64,000 nt of DNA, from the NCBI RefSeq assembly GCF_017798165.1, contig NZ_CP059068.1, positions 2,170,001 to 2,234,000 on the forward strand, read 5' to 3'. Every line of letters starts with the position of its first letter. Within the stretch, counting starts at the first letter, position 1. This stretch comes from Rhodoferax sp. AJA081-3. GTDB lineage: Bacteria; Pseudomonadota; Gammaproteobacteria; Burkholderiales; Burkholderiaceae_C. Positions 26,881 through 36,382 of this stretch are shown in pieces. Made by a program: the position numbers and the translations under genes. The notes under the pieces are model-generated. The model was given only the letters and a program-made list of their open reading frames with translations. It ran no database searches and was not told the DNA's origin.

Positions 26881-28341
26881 TTAGTAGCGATACGTGTCTT
26901 TTTTGTATGGGCCGGACTTGCTGACGCCGATGTAGGCGGCTTGCTCATCGGTCAATTCGCTCAATTGCGCGCCGACCTTCATCAGGTGCAGGCGTGCCAC
27001 CTTTTCGTCCAGGTGCTTGGGCAACACATAGACCTTGCCCGACTTGTATTCCTTGGGCTTGGTGAACAGTTCGATCTGGGCGATGGTCTGGTTGGCAAAG
27101 CTGGACGACATCACAAAGCTGGGGTGGCCAGTACCACAACCCAGATTCACCAGGCGGCCCTTGGCCAACAGGATGATGCGTTTCTCGGGCTTGGCGTTCT
27201 TGCCCTTGGTAGCGGGGAAGATCACGTGGTCCACCTGGGGCTTGATCTCGTCCCACTTCAGCTTTTCCAGCGAAGCTACGTCGATTTCATTGTCGAAGTG
27301 GCCGATGTTGCAAACGATGGCCTGGTCCTTCATGGCCTGCATGTGCTTGAAGGTGATGACATTCTTGTTGCCGGTAGCGGTCACAAAAATGTCGGCCTTG
27401 TCGGCGGCGTATTCCATGGTCACAACCTTGTAGCCTTCCATCGCGGCTTGCAGGGCGTTGATGGGGTCCACTTCGGTCACCCACACTTGGGCAGACAGTG
27501 CGCGCAGTGCCTGGGCGGAGCCCTTGCCCACGTCGCCATAACCAGCCACCAAGGCTACTTTGCCGGCGATCATCACGTCGGTGGCGCGCTTGATGGCGTC
27601 CACCAGGGATTCGCGGCAACCGTACAGGTTGTCAAACTTGCTCTTGGTCACCGAGTCATTGACGTTGATGGCGCGGAACGCCAACGAGCCCTTGGCCGAC
27701 ATTTCTTCCAGACGCATCACGCCCGTGGTGGTTTCTTCGGTCACGCCGATGATGTTTTTCAGGCGGCGGCTGTACCAGGTGGGGTCCAGCTTGAGCTTGG
27801 CCTTGATGGCCTTGAACAAGCAGATTTCTTCTTCGCTGCCAGGGTTGGCCAGGACCTTGATGTCCTTCTCGGCACGGGCGCCCAGGTGCATCAGCAACGT
27901 AGCGTCGCCGCCGTCGTCCAGGATCATGTTGGGGCCTTCAGCCGCAGTGCCCTTCTTGCCACCGAATTCAAAAATGCGGTGCGTAAAGTCCCAATACTCT
28001 TCCAGCGTTTCGCCCTTGTGCGCAAACACCGGTGTGCCCTGCGCCACCAAGGCGGCAGCGGCGTGGTCTTGTGTGGAGAAGATGTTGCACGAAGCCCAAC
28101 GCACGTCGGCGCCCAAGGCTTGCAGGGTCTCGACCAGCACGCCGGTCTGGATGGTCATGTGCAGGGAGCCAGTGATACGCGCGCCCTTGAGCGGCTGGGC
28201 CTTGGCGAATTCTTGGCGGATGGCCATCAGACCCGGCATTTCGGTCTCGGCAATAGTGAGCTCTTTGCGTCCCCAGGGGGCCAGGCTCAGGTCGGCGATT
28301 TTGTAGTCTTCGGTCTTGGAAACGGGTTTCAATGCGCTCAT
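26881..28341 (-). CDS. ahcY: S-adenosylhomocysteinase
   Basis: Splits S-adenosylhomocysteine into adenosine and homocysteine, relieving product inhibition of methyltransferases. 486 aa from the ATG at 28341, with a TTGGAG ribosome-binding site. The N-terminal substrate domain ([22 protein letters not shown]), the NAD-binding [15 protein letters not shown] and the C-terminal KKDTYRY are present. The insertion relative to eukaryotic enzymes (about residues 150-190) is typical of bacteria. It heads the ahcY-tlyA-metF operon behind an SAH riboswitch. Confidence 0.97.
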   Translation of the reverse strand: MSALKPVSKTEDYKIADLSLAPWGRKELTIAETEMPGLMAIRQEFAKAQPLKGARITGSLHMTIQTGVLVETLQALGADVRWASCNIFSTQDHAAAALVAQGTPVFAHKGETLEEYWDFTHRIFEFGGKKGTAAEGPNMILDDGGDATLLMHLGARAEKDIKVLANPGSEEEICLFKAIKAKLKLDPTWYSRRLKNIIGVTEETTTGVMRLEEMSAKGSLAFRAINVNDSVTKSKFDNLYGCRESLVDAIKRATDVMIAGKVALVAGYGDVGKGSAQALRALSAQVWVTEVDPINALQAAMEGYKVVTMEYAADKADIFVTATGNKNVITFKHMQAMKDQAIVCNIGHFDNEIDVASLEKLKWDEIKPQVDHVIFPATKGKNAKPEKRIILLAKGRLVNLGCGTGHPSFVMSSSFANQTIAQIELFTKPKEYKSGKVYVLPKHLDEKVARLHLMKVGAQLSELTDEQAAYIGVSKSGPYKKDTYRY

Positions 28342-28459
28342 GGTGGGCTCCAAAAAAATTTTGAGGCCACTGGGCTGCGCATTAACCGGGTATAGGCTCA
28401 CCGCACAGACCAGTGGGTGAGCGCCGTTGACTTGCGTTGACTTTTTATGGAAGACAACG

Positions 28460-28540
28460 TGTTCCGAGCCTCACTCGCATCCTGCACCCTGAATTCGTTT
28501 CATTCAGGCCAGGGTTTCGAGCTGCAACGCTCCTCGGAAG
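28460..28540 (-). promoter_or_regulatory. S-adenosylhomocysteine (SAH) riboswitch
   Basis: In the ahcY leader, read on the minus strand, the element starts CCGAGGAGCGTTGCAG and ends GAGGCTCGGAA. The CCGAG/CTCGG closing helix is therefore complete. An internal hairpin (CCCTG...CAGGG) follows the GAGCG core. This is the consensus layout of the SAH riboswitch known upstream of ahcY in beta- and gammaproteobacteria, an ON switch that binds SAH. The predicted transcription start falls at its first base. Confidence 0.9.
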
Positions 28541-28546
28541 GAGCCG

Positions 28547-28575
28547 ATTATACGGAGCTATCGCCACCCTGGCAA
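28547..28575 (-). promoter_or_regulatory. sigma-70 promoter of ahcY operon
   Basis: On the minus strand, -35 TTGCCA (28575-28570), a 17-base spacer and a perfect -10 TATAAT (28552-28547) precede the riboswitch by about 7 bases. Confidence 0.8.
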
Positions 28576-28646
28576 AGGCCCGCAACGCGCAAGGCCCTTA
28601 AAATCACGCCCTTTGCCTCTCTGCGCTGCTTGCAGCCCCCGCCTCC

Positions 28647-30278
28647 ATGACCTTTCTTGCCGAGACCAAGCGTCGCCGCACCTTTGCCATCATTTCCCAC
28701 CCGGATGCCGGTAAAACCACGCTGACCGAAAAGCTGCTGTTGTTCTCGGGCGCGATCCAGATTGCCGGATCGGTCAAGGCGCGCAAGGCCACACGACACG
28801 CCACCTCCGACTGGATGGAGATTGAAAAGCAGCGGGGTATCTCCGTCGCATCCAGTGTGATGCAAATGGCCTACCGCGACCACGTGGTTAACCTGCTGGA
28901 CACGCCCGGCCACAAAGACTTCTCGGAAGATACCTACCGCGTGCTGACCGCCGTGGATTCGGCCCTGATGGTGATCGACGCGGCAAACGGTGTGGAAGCC
29001 CAGACCCGCCGCCTGATCGAGGTCTGCCGCCAGCGCGACACACCCATCATCACCTTCGTCAACAAGATGGACCGCGAAGTGCGTGAGCCGCTGGACATAC
29101 TGGACGAGATCGAACGCGAGCTGGGCATGCCCTGTGTTCCCATGACCTGGCCCGTGGGCCAGGGCAAATCCTTCGGCGGTATCGTCAATTTGCGCACACA
29201 GATGATGACCGTGTTTGACGGCGGAAAAGACCGCCGTCCGCAAGAGTTTGAGTCCATGCCCTTGAGCGACACCGCTGCACTGGAAAAGCGCTTCGGCCAC
29301 GAGTGGACCACCGCCATGGAAAGCATGGAACTGGCCACCGGCGCGTCCCCCGCCTGGGACCACGCCGCCTTTCTGGCGGGTAAACAAACCCCCGTGTTCT
29401 TTGGCTCCGGCGTCAACAATTTTGGTGTGATGGAAGTGCTGGATGCTTTGGTGGACCTGGCCCCCAGCCCCCAAATGCGTATCAGCTCCACGCTGGTCAA
29501 TCGCCAGCCGGTGGTGAAAGAAGTGCGGCCCGAGGACGAAGCCTTCAGTGGCGTGGTTTTCAAGGTGCAGGCCAATATGGACGCCAACCACCGCGACCGC
29601 ATCGCCTTTGTGCGCATGGCATCGGGCAAATACACACCGGGCATGAAGCTGAAAGTCATGCGCACCAGCAAAGAGCTGCGTCCCACCTCCGTGGTCACCT
29701 TTATGAGCCAGCGCCGCGAGGCGGTGGAAGAGGCATATGCGGGCGACATCGTGGGCTTTACCACCCACGGCGGCGTCCAACTGGGCGATACGATTACCGA
29801 CGGCAGCGTCAACCTGCTGTACACCGGCCTGCCCTTCTTCGCACCCGAAATGTTCATGACCGTGGTGCTGCGCAACCCGCTGCGCACCAAGCAGTTACAA
29901 CAAGGTTTGGCACAGTTGGGTGAAGAGGGTGCCATCCAGGTTTTCAAACCCGAAATCGGCGGCAATATGCTGTTGGGCGCCGTGGGCCAGTTGCAGTTTG
30001 AAGTGGTACAGCACCGTCTAAAGGGCGAATACGACGCCGACATCCGGCTGGAAGGCTGCCAGTACACCGGCGCCCGTTGGATCACGGCCGACACACCGGC
30101 CGAGCTGAAGGCCTTTTGCGACGCCTACCCCATGCGCATGGCGCGTGATGCCGCCGACACGCTGGCCTATCTGTGCACCAGCCCCTATGACGTGCGGCTG
30201 GCGCAAGAGCGTTTTCCGAAGATCCACTTTCACCCCCTGCGCGAACATGCCGGCCTGGCATTGCAGACCGCGGGCTAA
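28647..30278 (+). CDS. prfC: peptide chain release factor 3
   Basis: Translational GTPase that recycles RF1/RF2 after peptide release. 543 aa. G1 is HPDAGKTTLTEKLL, G3 is DTPGHKDFSEDTYR, and G4 is NKMDRE. RHATSDWMEIEKQRGISVASS is the switch I block that separates RF3 from EF-G. The GTG-less start at an ATG directly after a short leader gives the usual N-terminus. It diverges from ahcY across a 305-bp gap that holds the riboswitch and promoter. Confidence 0.96.
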   Translation: MTFLAETKRRRTFAIISHPDAGKTTLTEKLLLFSGAIQIAGSVKARKATRHATSDWMEIEKQRGISVASSVMQMAYRDHVVNLLDTPGHKDFSEDTYRVLTAVDSALMVIDAANGVEAQTRRLIEVCRQRDTPIITFVNKMDREVREPLDILDEIERELGMPCVPMTWPVGQGKSFGGIVNLRTQMMTVFDGGKDRRPQEFESMPLSDTAALEKRFGHEWTTAMESMELATGASPAWDHAAFLAGKQTPVFFGSGVNNFGVMEVLDALVDLAPSPQMRISSTLVNRQPVVKEVRPEDEAFSGVVFKVQANMDANHRDRIAFVRMASGKYTPGMKLKVMRTSKELRPTSVVTFMSQRREAVEEAYAGDIVGFTTHGGVQLGDTITDGSVNLLYTGLPFFAPEMFMTVVLRNPLRTKQLQQGLAQLGEEGAIQVFKPEIGGNMLLGAVGQLQFEVVQHRLKGEYDADIRLEGCQYTGARWITADTPAELKAFCDAYPMRMARDAADTLAYLCTSPYDVRLAQERFPKIHFHPLREHAGLALQTAG

Positions 30279-30285
30279 GCGCAGG

Positions 30286-30663
30286 TCAAGGACGGTATTG
30301 CCAATGGTTGCGGTTGGTATCCGTCTGGTGGCACAGCGCTGCGCCCAGCTCGCTGGTGGTGCCCGCAAAACAGGTGAAGATGTCGTCGTGCCGGGCCCAG
30401 TGCGCCATGCAGTGGCGGCGGAAATTAGCCTTGAGCGTGCCGCGTTTGTGCTCGGCCGCCATTTTCAGTACGGACGGGTTCTTGGCCTCGGCCTTGAACT
30501 CGACCACAAAGGCATGCCAGTCGACGATCAGGCCATCGATCTTGATGGCCGCGCGTTTGCACACGGTGGTGCTGTTGTCGCCCACGCTACCGGCCTGCGC
30601 GCTGGCACCCAGGCCTAGCAATACACTGGCGACGACCCAGTCTGTTAACCACCCATGCTGCAT
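30286..30663 (-). CDS. secreted hypothetical protein
   Basis: A 125-aa protein with a signal peptide (about 1-24, VVASVLLGLGASAQA) and a small mature domain containing four cysteines (TTVCKRA, RRHCMAH, IFTCFAG, AALCHQT), probably disulphide-bonded in the periplasm. No family was recognised. It converges with prfC and diverges from the HAD gene by 57 bases. Confidence 0.6.
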   Translation of the reverse strand: MQHGWLTDWVVASVLLGLGASAQAGSVGDNSTTVCKRAAIKIDGLIVDWHAFVVEFKAEAKNPSVLKMAAEHKRGTLKANFRRHCMAHWARHDDIFTCFAGTTSELGAALCHQTDTNRNHWQYRP

Positions 30664-30720
30664 GTTTTGTTTCTCCTACATCCCGATGCCTGACACGCTG
30701 ACAGCATACAAGGCCCAGAC

Positions 30721-31560
30721 ATGATTCCATTGAACCAATGGCCTCTGGCCGCACGGCAAAACCTGGTGGGTGTGTTCACGGACATAGACGACACGCTGAC
30801 CACTGACGGCGCCATCACCCCCGATGCGCTGCAGGCGCTGGCACAGCTCCAGGCGGCGGGGCTGAAGGTGATCGCCATCACCGGCCGCCCGGTGGGCTGG
30901 TGCGAGGCGTTTGCCGGCATCTGGCCGGTCGACGCCATCGTTGCGGAAAACGGTGCCGTGGCCCTGGTTGGCGACAGGTCTTTAAATGAAATCGGGCTGC
31001 AGCCCCCGTCGAATCTACCGGTACCGCTATCAAAACTATACCAACAGGATGCCATAACCCGAGCCAACAACCAGGCGCGTATGCGGCAGATTGGCACCCG
31101 GGTGATGTTCCAGGTGCCCGGCGTGTTAACCACGCGTGACAGCACGGGTCGCGAAACCGACCTGGCCTTTGACTACAACGAATACGCCCGCCTGCCCCCC
31201 GAGATGGTGCAGCGCGTGGTGGACCTGCTGCAGTCCTATGGCATGCACACCACGGTGAGCAGCATCCACATCCACGGTTGTTTTGGTAACTTCAACAAAT
31301 GGCAGGGAGCCAACTGGATAACCCGCGAACTGCTGCAGCGCGACCTGGCGCAGGAGATCGACCGCTGGGTGTTTGTGGGCGACTCGGGCAACGACCAGGC
31401 CATGTTTGAACACTTCACCCACAGCGTGGGTGTGGCGAACATCCGCCGCTTTGAATCGGCGTTGACACACCTGCCGCCTTACATCACCACGCACGAGCGG
31501 GGCGCAGGCTTTGCCGAGGTGACCGCGGCGATATTGCAAGCAGTACCCGCACGCCAGTAA
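30721..31560 (+). CDS. HAD-superfamily (type IIB) phosphatase
   Basis: Cytoplasmic phosphatase of the Cof/sucrose-phosphatase-like HAD-IIB group. The nucleophile motif is VFTDIDDTLTTDG (about 17-29), motif II is VIAITGRPVGWC, and the acidic motif IV is VFVGDSGNDQAMFEH with the IIB-type cap between. A mannosyl-3-phosphoglycerate or sugar phosphate substrate is possible but not shown. Residues about 90-110 (IGLQPPSNLPVPLSKLYQQ) come from an inserted dispersed repeat on the coding strand. Confidence 0.85.
   Translation: MIPLNQWPLAARQNLVGVFTDIDDTLTTDGAITPDALQALAQLQAAGLKVIAITGRPVGWCEAFAGIWPVDAIVAENGAVALVGDRSLNEIGLQPPSNLPVPLSKLYQQDAITRANNQARMRQIGTRVMFQVPGVLTTRDSTGRETDLAFDYNEYARLPPEMVQRVVDLLQSYGMHTTVSSIHIHGCFGNFNKWQGANWITRELLQRDLAQEIDRWVFVGDSGNDQAMFEHFTHSVGVANIRRFESALTHLPPYITTHERGAGFAEVTAAILQAVPARQ
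30982..31040 (+). repeat. dispersed CTGTAGCCCCCGT repeat, copy 6, inside the HAD gene
   Basis: Reads AATCGGGCTGCAGCCCCCGT, then CGAATCTACCGG, then GCTATCAAAACTATACC. It lies in the cap-domain region and keeps the frame open. Confidence 0.7.
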
Positions 31561-31618
31561 GCGCCGGGGGCACCCCGCGCGGGGCCGCACGGGGCGACTT
31601 GCCGTTCCAATAGTCAGC

Positions 31619-33145
31619 TCACTGCCGGTCGGACCCTGGCGCAGAGAATGGCAGCAGCAGGGTGAATGCGGTGCCCACGGCGGGTGTGCTCATGACCGTC
31701 ATGCGGCCACCCAGCGGTCCGTAGACCATGTTGTGCGAGATGTGCAGGCCCAGGCCCGTGCCGCCCTGCCCAAGCTTGGTGGTGAAGAAGGGGTCAAAAA
31801 TCTTGCCCACGTTCTCAGGCGGAATACCCACACCGTTGTCCGTGACCGTGATGCAGGCCATGTCGCCCTGGCGCATACATGTCACGGTGATGGTGCCCGG
31901 CTGCGTGTCATTGAAACCATGCTTGGCGGCATTCATGACCAGGTTGGTCAGCACCTGGCCCAGCGGGCCGGGGTAACTGTGCATGGCGATGCCGGGCTCC
32001 AACTGCTGGACCAGTTTGATGGGGGTCTTGGACAACACGTGGGCGATCACTGACAGCATTTCAGCGATCTGGCGGTCCAGTTCAAAGTCGCGCAGCTGGT
32101 CGGTGGTCTGGTCCACCGCCACCTGTTTGAAGTTTTGTATCAGCTCGGCCGCACGGCGTGCGCTGCTCAGCATCAGGCCGGAGCCTTCGTCGATTTGGCC
32201 CACCAGGCTGATCAAGGCGTTGCGGGTCAATCCGCCGGAGGCCACCGACTCGCTGAGCTTGTGCACTACTTCTTGCTGGGTGCTGGCCACCATCATGATG
32301 TTGCCGATGGGGGTATTGAGCTCGTGGGCCACTCCGGCTACCAGGCGGCCCAGTGCTGCCATTTTTTCGGCCCGCACCAGGCCTTCTTGCGCGCTTTCCA
32401 TATTGGCCAATGCAGCACGCGCCTCTTCTTCTGACGCCCGCCCAGCCTCCAGTTCATCACCCAGGCGTTCAGTAATGGCGTTGATGCTGCAGGTGATGGC
32501 GCCAAACTCGTCGTTCGCCGTTTCCGGCAGGGCCACGATATCGGCCGCCTGCTCACGCCCTGCCGCGTGGTCCAGCGCCTGCTGCAACTGGTGCACGCGC
32601 TTGAAGATCAGCCGGTCCACACCCACCCATACCACCGCCAGCAGCACCAGGCTCACACCCACCAGTTGAGCCAGTGCCAGCCACAAGGTGGCGTTGAGTG
32701 CCTCGCGCAGCGACGCGTCCGACCAGCCCACCAGCACCCGGCCCAGAGGATTGCCGTCAACCGGGGGAATGTCCATGCTCAGCACTTCCGCATCGGCAGG
32801 CAAAACGCCACCTGCCACGGGTAGTGTCTGACCAACCTGGGTCACCAGCTTGCCCGCCTCGTCCACCACCGCCAGCCCCAGTACCGAGCCACCCAGTTCG
32901 GACCCCAAGACGGCGTTGAGCCCTTTCATATCGAAATTCCACATGGACTGGGCCACCGGCTGACCCAGGTGGCGCTGCATCTTGGCCCACAGTTCGGCGC
33001 GCTGTGCGGTCAGGCGCTGCTCGGTCATCCAGTAGCTACCGGCTGCGAACACACCCATCAGCAAGGTGGACGCCACCAGGGCGATGACGGCCAGCGTAGC
33101 CTTGGCCGACCGGGGCAGCCAATCGCGGAGTGGAGAGAAGCGCAT
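31619..33145 (-). CDS. membrane sensor histidine kinase
   Basis: Two membrane helices (about 18-40 and 160-182) flank a periplasmic sensor. A HAMP linker follows (about 185-240), then a coiled coil and a kinase core. The phosphorylatable histidine lies in LVAGVAHELNTPIGNIM. The ATPase domain has N (LVMNAAKHGFND), G1 (VTDNGVGIPPENVGKIFDPF), F (FFTTK) and G2 (GTGLGLHIS) boxes. 508 aa from the ATG at 33145. No response regulator is adjacent, so it is an orphan kinase or signals to a distant partner. Confidence 0.9.
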   Translation of the reverse strand: MRFSPLRDWLPRSAKATLAVIALVASTLLMGVFAAGSYWMTEQRLTAQRAELWAKMQRHLGQPVAQSMWNFDMKGLNAVLGSELGGSVLGLAVVDEAGKLVTQVGQTLPVAGGVLPADAEVLSMDIPPVDGNPLGRVLVGWSDASLREALNATLWLALAQLVGVSLVLLAVVWVGVDRLIFKRVHQLQQALDHAAGREQAADIVALPETANDEFGAITCSINAITERLGDELEAGRASEEEARAALANMESAQEGLVRAEKMAALGRLVAGVAHELNTPIGNIMMVASTQQEVVHKLSESVASGGLTRNALISLVGQIDEGSGLMLSSARRAAELIQNFKQVAVDQTTDQLRDFELDRQIAEMLSVIAHVLSKTPIKLVQQLEPGIAMHSYPGPLGQVLTNLVMNAAKHGFNDTQPGTITVTCMRQGDMACITVTDNGVGIPPENVGKIFDPFFTTKLGQGGTGLGLHISHNMVYGPLGGRMTVMSTPAVGTAFTLLLPFSAPGSDRQ

Positions 33146-33177
33146 CGTTTGAGCGTAGCCTGTGCGGCATCTCAGCG

Positions 33178-34218
33178 TCAAGCCTTAAAAAAGGCCTCCA
33201 GCACATTGACGGCGTTGACACCGACCTCTGCCACCGCATAACCACCTTCAAACACCAGCACCGTTGGCAAACCCGCAGCAGCCAGCTGCTGGCCCACGGC
33301 AAGATAGTCTGCACTTTGCAGCGTAAAGCCGGAGATGGGGTCGCCCTCAAATGTGTCCATGCCCAGCGACACCACCAGGGCATCGGCACCAAAACGCTGG
33401 ATGGCTTGCAGGCTGTGCTCCAGTGCGGCGGACCAGCGGGCAAAACCGGTGCCGCGGGGCAGTGGGATGTTGAGGTTGGCACCCTGCCCGGCCCCCACAC
33501 CAGTCTCATCCGCGTGGCCCAGGTAAAACGGGTATTCGGTATGCGGGTCGCCGTGGATGCTGGCAAAAAACACGTCGGGCCGGTCATAAAAGATGGCCTG
33601 GGTGCCATTGCCGTGGTGGTAATCAATATCCAACACCGCAACTTTGGCCATGCCGGCATTGCGCAGATGCTGGGCGGCCAGTGCAGCGTTGTTTAAAAAG
33701 CAGTAGCCGCCAAAAAAGTCAGCCCCGGCATGGTGTCCTGGCGGGCGGCTCAACGCAAAGGCGGCGCGGTCGCCCCGCACCAGCCGCTCCGCAGCGCTCA
33801 GTGCGCAGTGGGCGCCGGCGCGCGCCGCCACCCAGGTGCCGGCCGTGAAGGGCGAGCCAGCGTCGTAGGAATACAGGCCCACCTTCGCGGCAAAGTTGTC
33901 GGGCTCTACGTCGGTGCGAAAGGTGCGCGTGGGCCAGACCGAGGGCAGGATGTCCTTGTCCGCGTTGGCAGGGTCCAGCGCCATCCACTGGTCCCATGCT
34001 GTGGCCAGGAAGCGCAGGTACCGCGGGCTGTGGATGGTTTCCAGCGCTGCATCATCAAACGGGTGCGGAGGCTCCACCGTGCCAAGGCCCCGGCGTTGCA
34101 ACTCAGCCAGAACATGGTCCGCGCGGGCCGGCACCTCAAAACACGGCACCAATGCGCCACGGAACATTTCGACCTTGCCCTGGTGTTGGGCGTGCAAGTG
34201 GTTGTAGTAGGTAATCAC
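33178..34218 (-). CDS. histone deacetylase-family protein, acetylpolyamine amidohydrolase type
   Basis: Zinc amidohydrolase of the deacetylase superfamily, likely acting on acetylated polyamines or similar small amides. Active-site blocks are SRPPGHHAGADFFGGYCFLN (the paired histidines), VLDIDYHHGNGTQAIF (Asp and His ligands) and VVSLGMDTFEGDP (the second Asp). 346 aa from the GTG at 34218, matching the family length; the frame opens at 34278. It diverges from an Lrp-type regulator, a likely local controller. Confidence 0.88.
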   Translation of the reverse strand: MITYYNHLHAQHQGKVEMFRGALVPCFEVPARADHVLAELQRRGLGTVEPPHPFDDAALETIHSPRYLRFLATAWDQWMALDPANADKDILPSVWPTRTFRTDVEPDNFAAKVGLYSYDAGSPFTAGTWVAARAGAHCALSAAERLVRGDRAAFALSRPPGHHAGADFFGGYCFLNNAALAAQHLRNAGMAKVAVLDIDYHHGNGTQAIFYDRPDVFFASIHGDPHTEYPFYLGHADETGVGAGQGANLNIPLPRGTGFARWSAALEHSLQAIQRFGADALVVSLGMDTFEGDPISGFTLQSADYLAVGQQLAAAGLPTVLVFEGGYAVAEVGVNAVNVLEAFFKA

Positions 34219-34344
34219 GGTGGGGACTGGTGTGAAGAAGGTTGCTGAGTCCCTCAGTATGCCGCCGAGATGCCGCACACGCTTTGCTTTTTCATATCCC
34301 TCACGCCTATGATTTGAGATAAATAAACCAACAAACGGAAAAGA

Positions 34345-34827
34345 ATGAGTTCAAAGATCTCAAAACAAGCGCTGGACACTGCAGACCGCACCATTCTGAG
34401 TCTGCTGCAGCAGGATGGCACCCTGTCCAACGCGCAGTTGGCCGAACACCTGTCCTTGAGCGTCACCCCCTGCTGGAGGCGGCTCAAACGCTTGCAGGAC
34501 GAGGGCTATATCACCGGCTACCAGGCCAACCTGAACCGCCGCAAGCTCGGACTGGATGTGCTGGCCTTTGTGCAGCTGCGCTTCATGGTGGTCACCGATA
34601 CGTCGGTCCAACAGTTTGAAGACATCATCCGCATCCACCCTGCGGTGTTGTCCTGCCACAAGATCACCGGCGAGGCGGATTACATGCTGCAGGTGGTGGC
34701 GGCCGATCTAGACGCCTATAGCGATTTTGTGGAGGCCCTGCTGCGCCAGGTGCCTGGCATCAGCATGATGCACTCCAGCCTGGCCATGCGGGAGATCAAG
34801 GCGGTGAACCGGTTTCCCGTGGCGTAG
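34345..34827 (+). CDS. Lrp/AsnC-family transcriptional regulator
   Basis: A 160-aa regulator with an N-terminal HTH (ILSLLQQDGTLSNAQLAEHL to TPCWRRLKRLQDEGYI) and a C-terminal RAM/ligand-binding domain (about 65-150, VLSCHKITGEADYMLQVVA). Such proteins usually sense amino acids and often control the divergent gene, here the deacetylase-family gene 126 bases away. Confidence 0.93.
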   Translation: MSSKISKQALDTADRTILSLLQQDGTLSNAQLAEHLSLSVTPCWRRLKRLQDEGYITGYQANLNRRKLGLDVLAFVQLRFMVVTDTSVQQFEDIIRIHPAVLSCHKITGEADYMLQVVAADLDAYSDFVEALLRQVPGISMMHSSLAMREIKAVNRFPVA

Positions 34828-34842
34828 ACCTTTTTGAAGAAT

Positions 34843-34897
34843 CTGCCGCCAGCCCTCAAAAAATGAAAATTTTCCGCTACTTAATCCGTAGCATTTT
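34843..34897 (+). repeat. dispersed CTGTAGCCCCCGT repeat, copy 7 (diverged)
   Basis: GCCGCCAGCCCTCAAAAAAT, then CGCTACTTAATCCGTAGC. It is a weak member that covers the hsdM stop codon and marks the left edge of the accessory island. Confidence 0.4.
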
Positions 34898-36377
34898 CCG
34901 TCAGATCTGCCGCAATCAATCGGAACTGCTCCAGTGCCGCCTGCAGGTCTTCCACAATCTCCAGCGCAATCACGCCCGGTGCGGGCAGGTTGTCGCTGTC
35001 GGCCAATGAGTCGTCTTTGAGCCAGAAGATGTCCAGACTGGTCTTATCCCGCGCTACCAGCTCTTCATAGCTGTAGGCGCGCCAGCGGCCATCGGGGTTC
35101 TCGGGCGACCAAGTTGCTTGGCGCTGGTGTCGGTTGCCGGCCTTGTACAGGTCTACAAACTCATTCAAGTCCGCGCGGGTGAGCGGGTTGGTCTTGAGGG
35201 TGAAGTGCTTGTTGGTACGTAGGTCGTAAATCCAAAGCTGTTTGGTCCACGGCGTTTCACTGGCGCCCTTCTTTTCAAAGAACACCACATTGGCCTTCAC
35301 GCCCTGGGCGTAGAACAGGCCTGTGGGCAGGCGCAGGAGCGTGTGCACATCGCACTCGTGCAACAGCTTTTTGCGGATGGTCTCGCCCGCGCCGCCTTCA
35401 AACAGCACGTTGTCGGGCAGCACCACCGCCGCTCGGCCATGCGTGGCCAGCAGGGTCTTGATGTGTTGCACAAAGTTGAGCTGCTTGTTGCTGGTGGTGG
35501 CCCAGAAGTCGTCTCGCTCGATGGTGTCTTTCTCGGTGCTGGTGCGGCCGTCTTCACCCACGATGACGGTGCTGCTCTTCTTGCCGAAAGGCGGGTTGGC
35601 CAGCACCACCTCAAAGCGCTCGCCGGGGTCGGCGGCCAGCGCGTCGCCCACGACCACGGGCACCTGTTTTTCGGAGCCAATACCGTGCAGCATCATGTTC
35701 ATGGCACACACACGGGCTGTGCCTTGCACCAGCTCGTAGCCAGTGAAGGCTTTGTCCTTCAGGTGCTTGAGCTGGTCGCGTGTCAGGCTTTTGTTGTGAC
35801 TGGTGATGTAGTTGTGCGCGGTGAACAAAAAGCCTCCGGTGCCGCAGGCCGGGTCAGTGATGCGCTCGCCAGGTTGCGGTGCAATGCAGTCCACCATGGC
35901 CTGGATGAGCGCACGGGGCGTGAAGTATTGGCCCGCGCCGCTCTTGGTGTCTTGCGCATTCTTCTCCAGCAGGCCCTCATAGGCGTCGCCTTTGACGTCC
36001 GCACCCAGAATCGTCCAGGTTTCGGCATCTATCAAATCCACAATCACGCGGCGCAACTTGGCTGGGTCCTGAAACTTGTTTTGCGCCTTGCCGAAGATCA
36101 GGCCCAGCGTGCCCTTTTCTTGCCCCAGCTTTTCCAGCGCGTGGCGGTAATGGTCAAACAGCTCGTCACCATCGCGGGCCAAGAGTGTTGGCCATGCGTA
36201 GGCGGCGGGCACGATGCTGGCTTGGTTGTAGGGCGGCGCGCTGCGCTCGTCGGCCATCTTGAGGAACAGCAGGTAGGTGAGCTGCTCCACATAGTCGCCA
36301 TAGCTCATGCCGTCGTCGCGCAGCACGTTGCAGTAGTTCCAGAGCTTCTGGACGAGGGAATTGGTGGTGGTGTTCAT
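34881..36377 (-). CDS. hsdM: HsdM, type I restriction-modification N6-adenine methyltransferase
   Basis: Modification subunit that methylates adenine within the site set by HsdS. 498 aa, complete. An N-terminal helical domain (MNTTTNSLVQKLWNYCNVLR) precedes the SAM-binding motif I DPACGTGGFLFTAH and the catalytic NPPFGKKSS (N-P-P-F). The C-terminal extension is typical. The HTH gene ends 5 bases upstream, forming an operon. The matching hsdR and hsdS are broken (46.2-48.3 kb), so this may be an orphan methylase now or rely on another HsdS. Confidence 0.95.
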   Translation of the reverse strand: MNTTTNSLVQKLWNYCNVLRDDGMSYGDYVEQLTYLLFLKMADERSAPPYNQASIVPAAYAWPTLLARDGDELFDHYRHALEKLGQEKGTLGLIFGKAQNKFQDPAKLRRVIVDLIDAETWTILGADVKGDAYEGLLEKNAQDTKSGAGQYFTPRALIQAMVDCIAPQPGERITDPACGTGGFLFTAHNYITSHNKSLTRDQLKHLKDKAFTGYELVQGTARVCAMNMMLHGIGSEKQVPVVVGDALAADPGERFEVVLANPPFGKKSSTVIVGEDGRTSTEKDTIERDDFWATTSNKQLNFVQHIKTLLATHGRAAVVLPDNVLFEGGAGETIRKKLLHECDVHTLLRLPTGLFYAQGVKANVVFFEKKGASETPWTKQLWIYDLRTNKHFTLKTNPLTRADLNEFVDLYKAGNRHQRQATWSPENPDGRWRAYSYEELVARDKTSLDIFWLKDDSLADSDNLPAPGVIALEIVEDLQAALEQFRLIAADLTENATD

Positions 36378-36382
36378 TTTTT

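Noticed and set aside
26941..28395. 484-codon open frame on the plus strand opposite ahcY
   Set aside because: It is an antisense shadow of a well-identified gene; composition follows the third-codon GC bias of ahcY and no domain is visible.
28548..29780. 410-codon minus-strand frame overlapping prfC
   Set aside because: Antisense to RF3, His/Gly-rich shadow composition, no start signal.
31561..31618. GC-rich stretch after the HAD gene as a terminator
   Set aside because: It can pair weakly but has no T-run, and the next gene is convergent only 60 bases away, so I could not support a specific hairpin.
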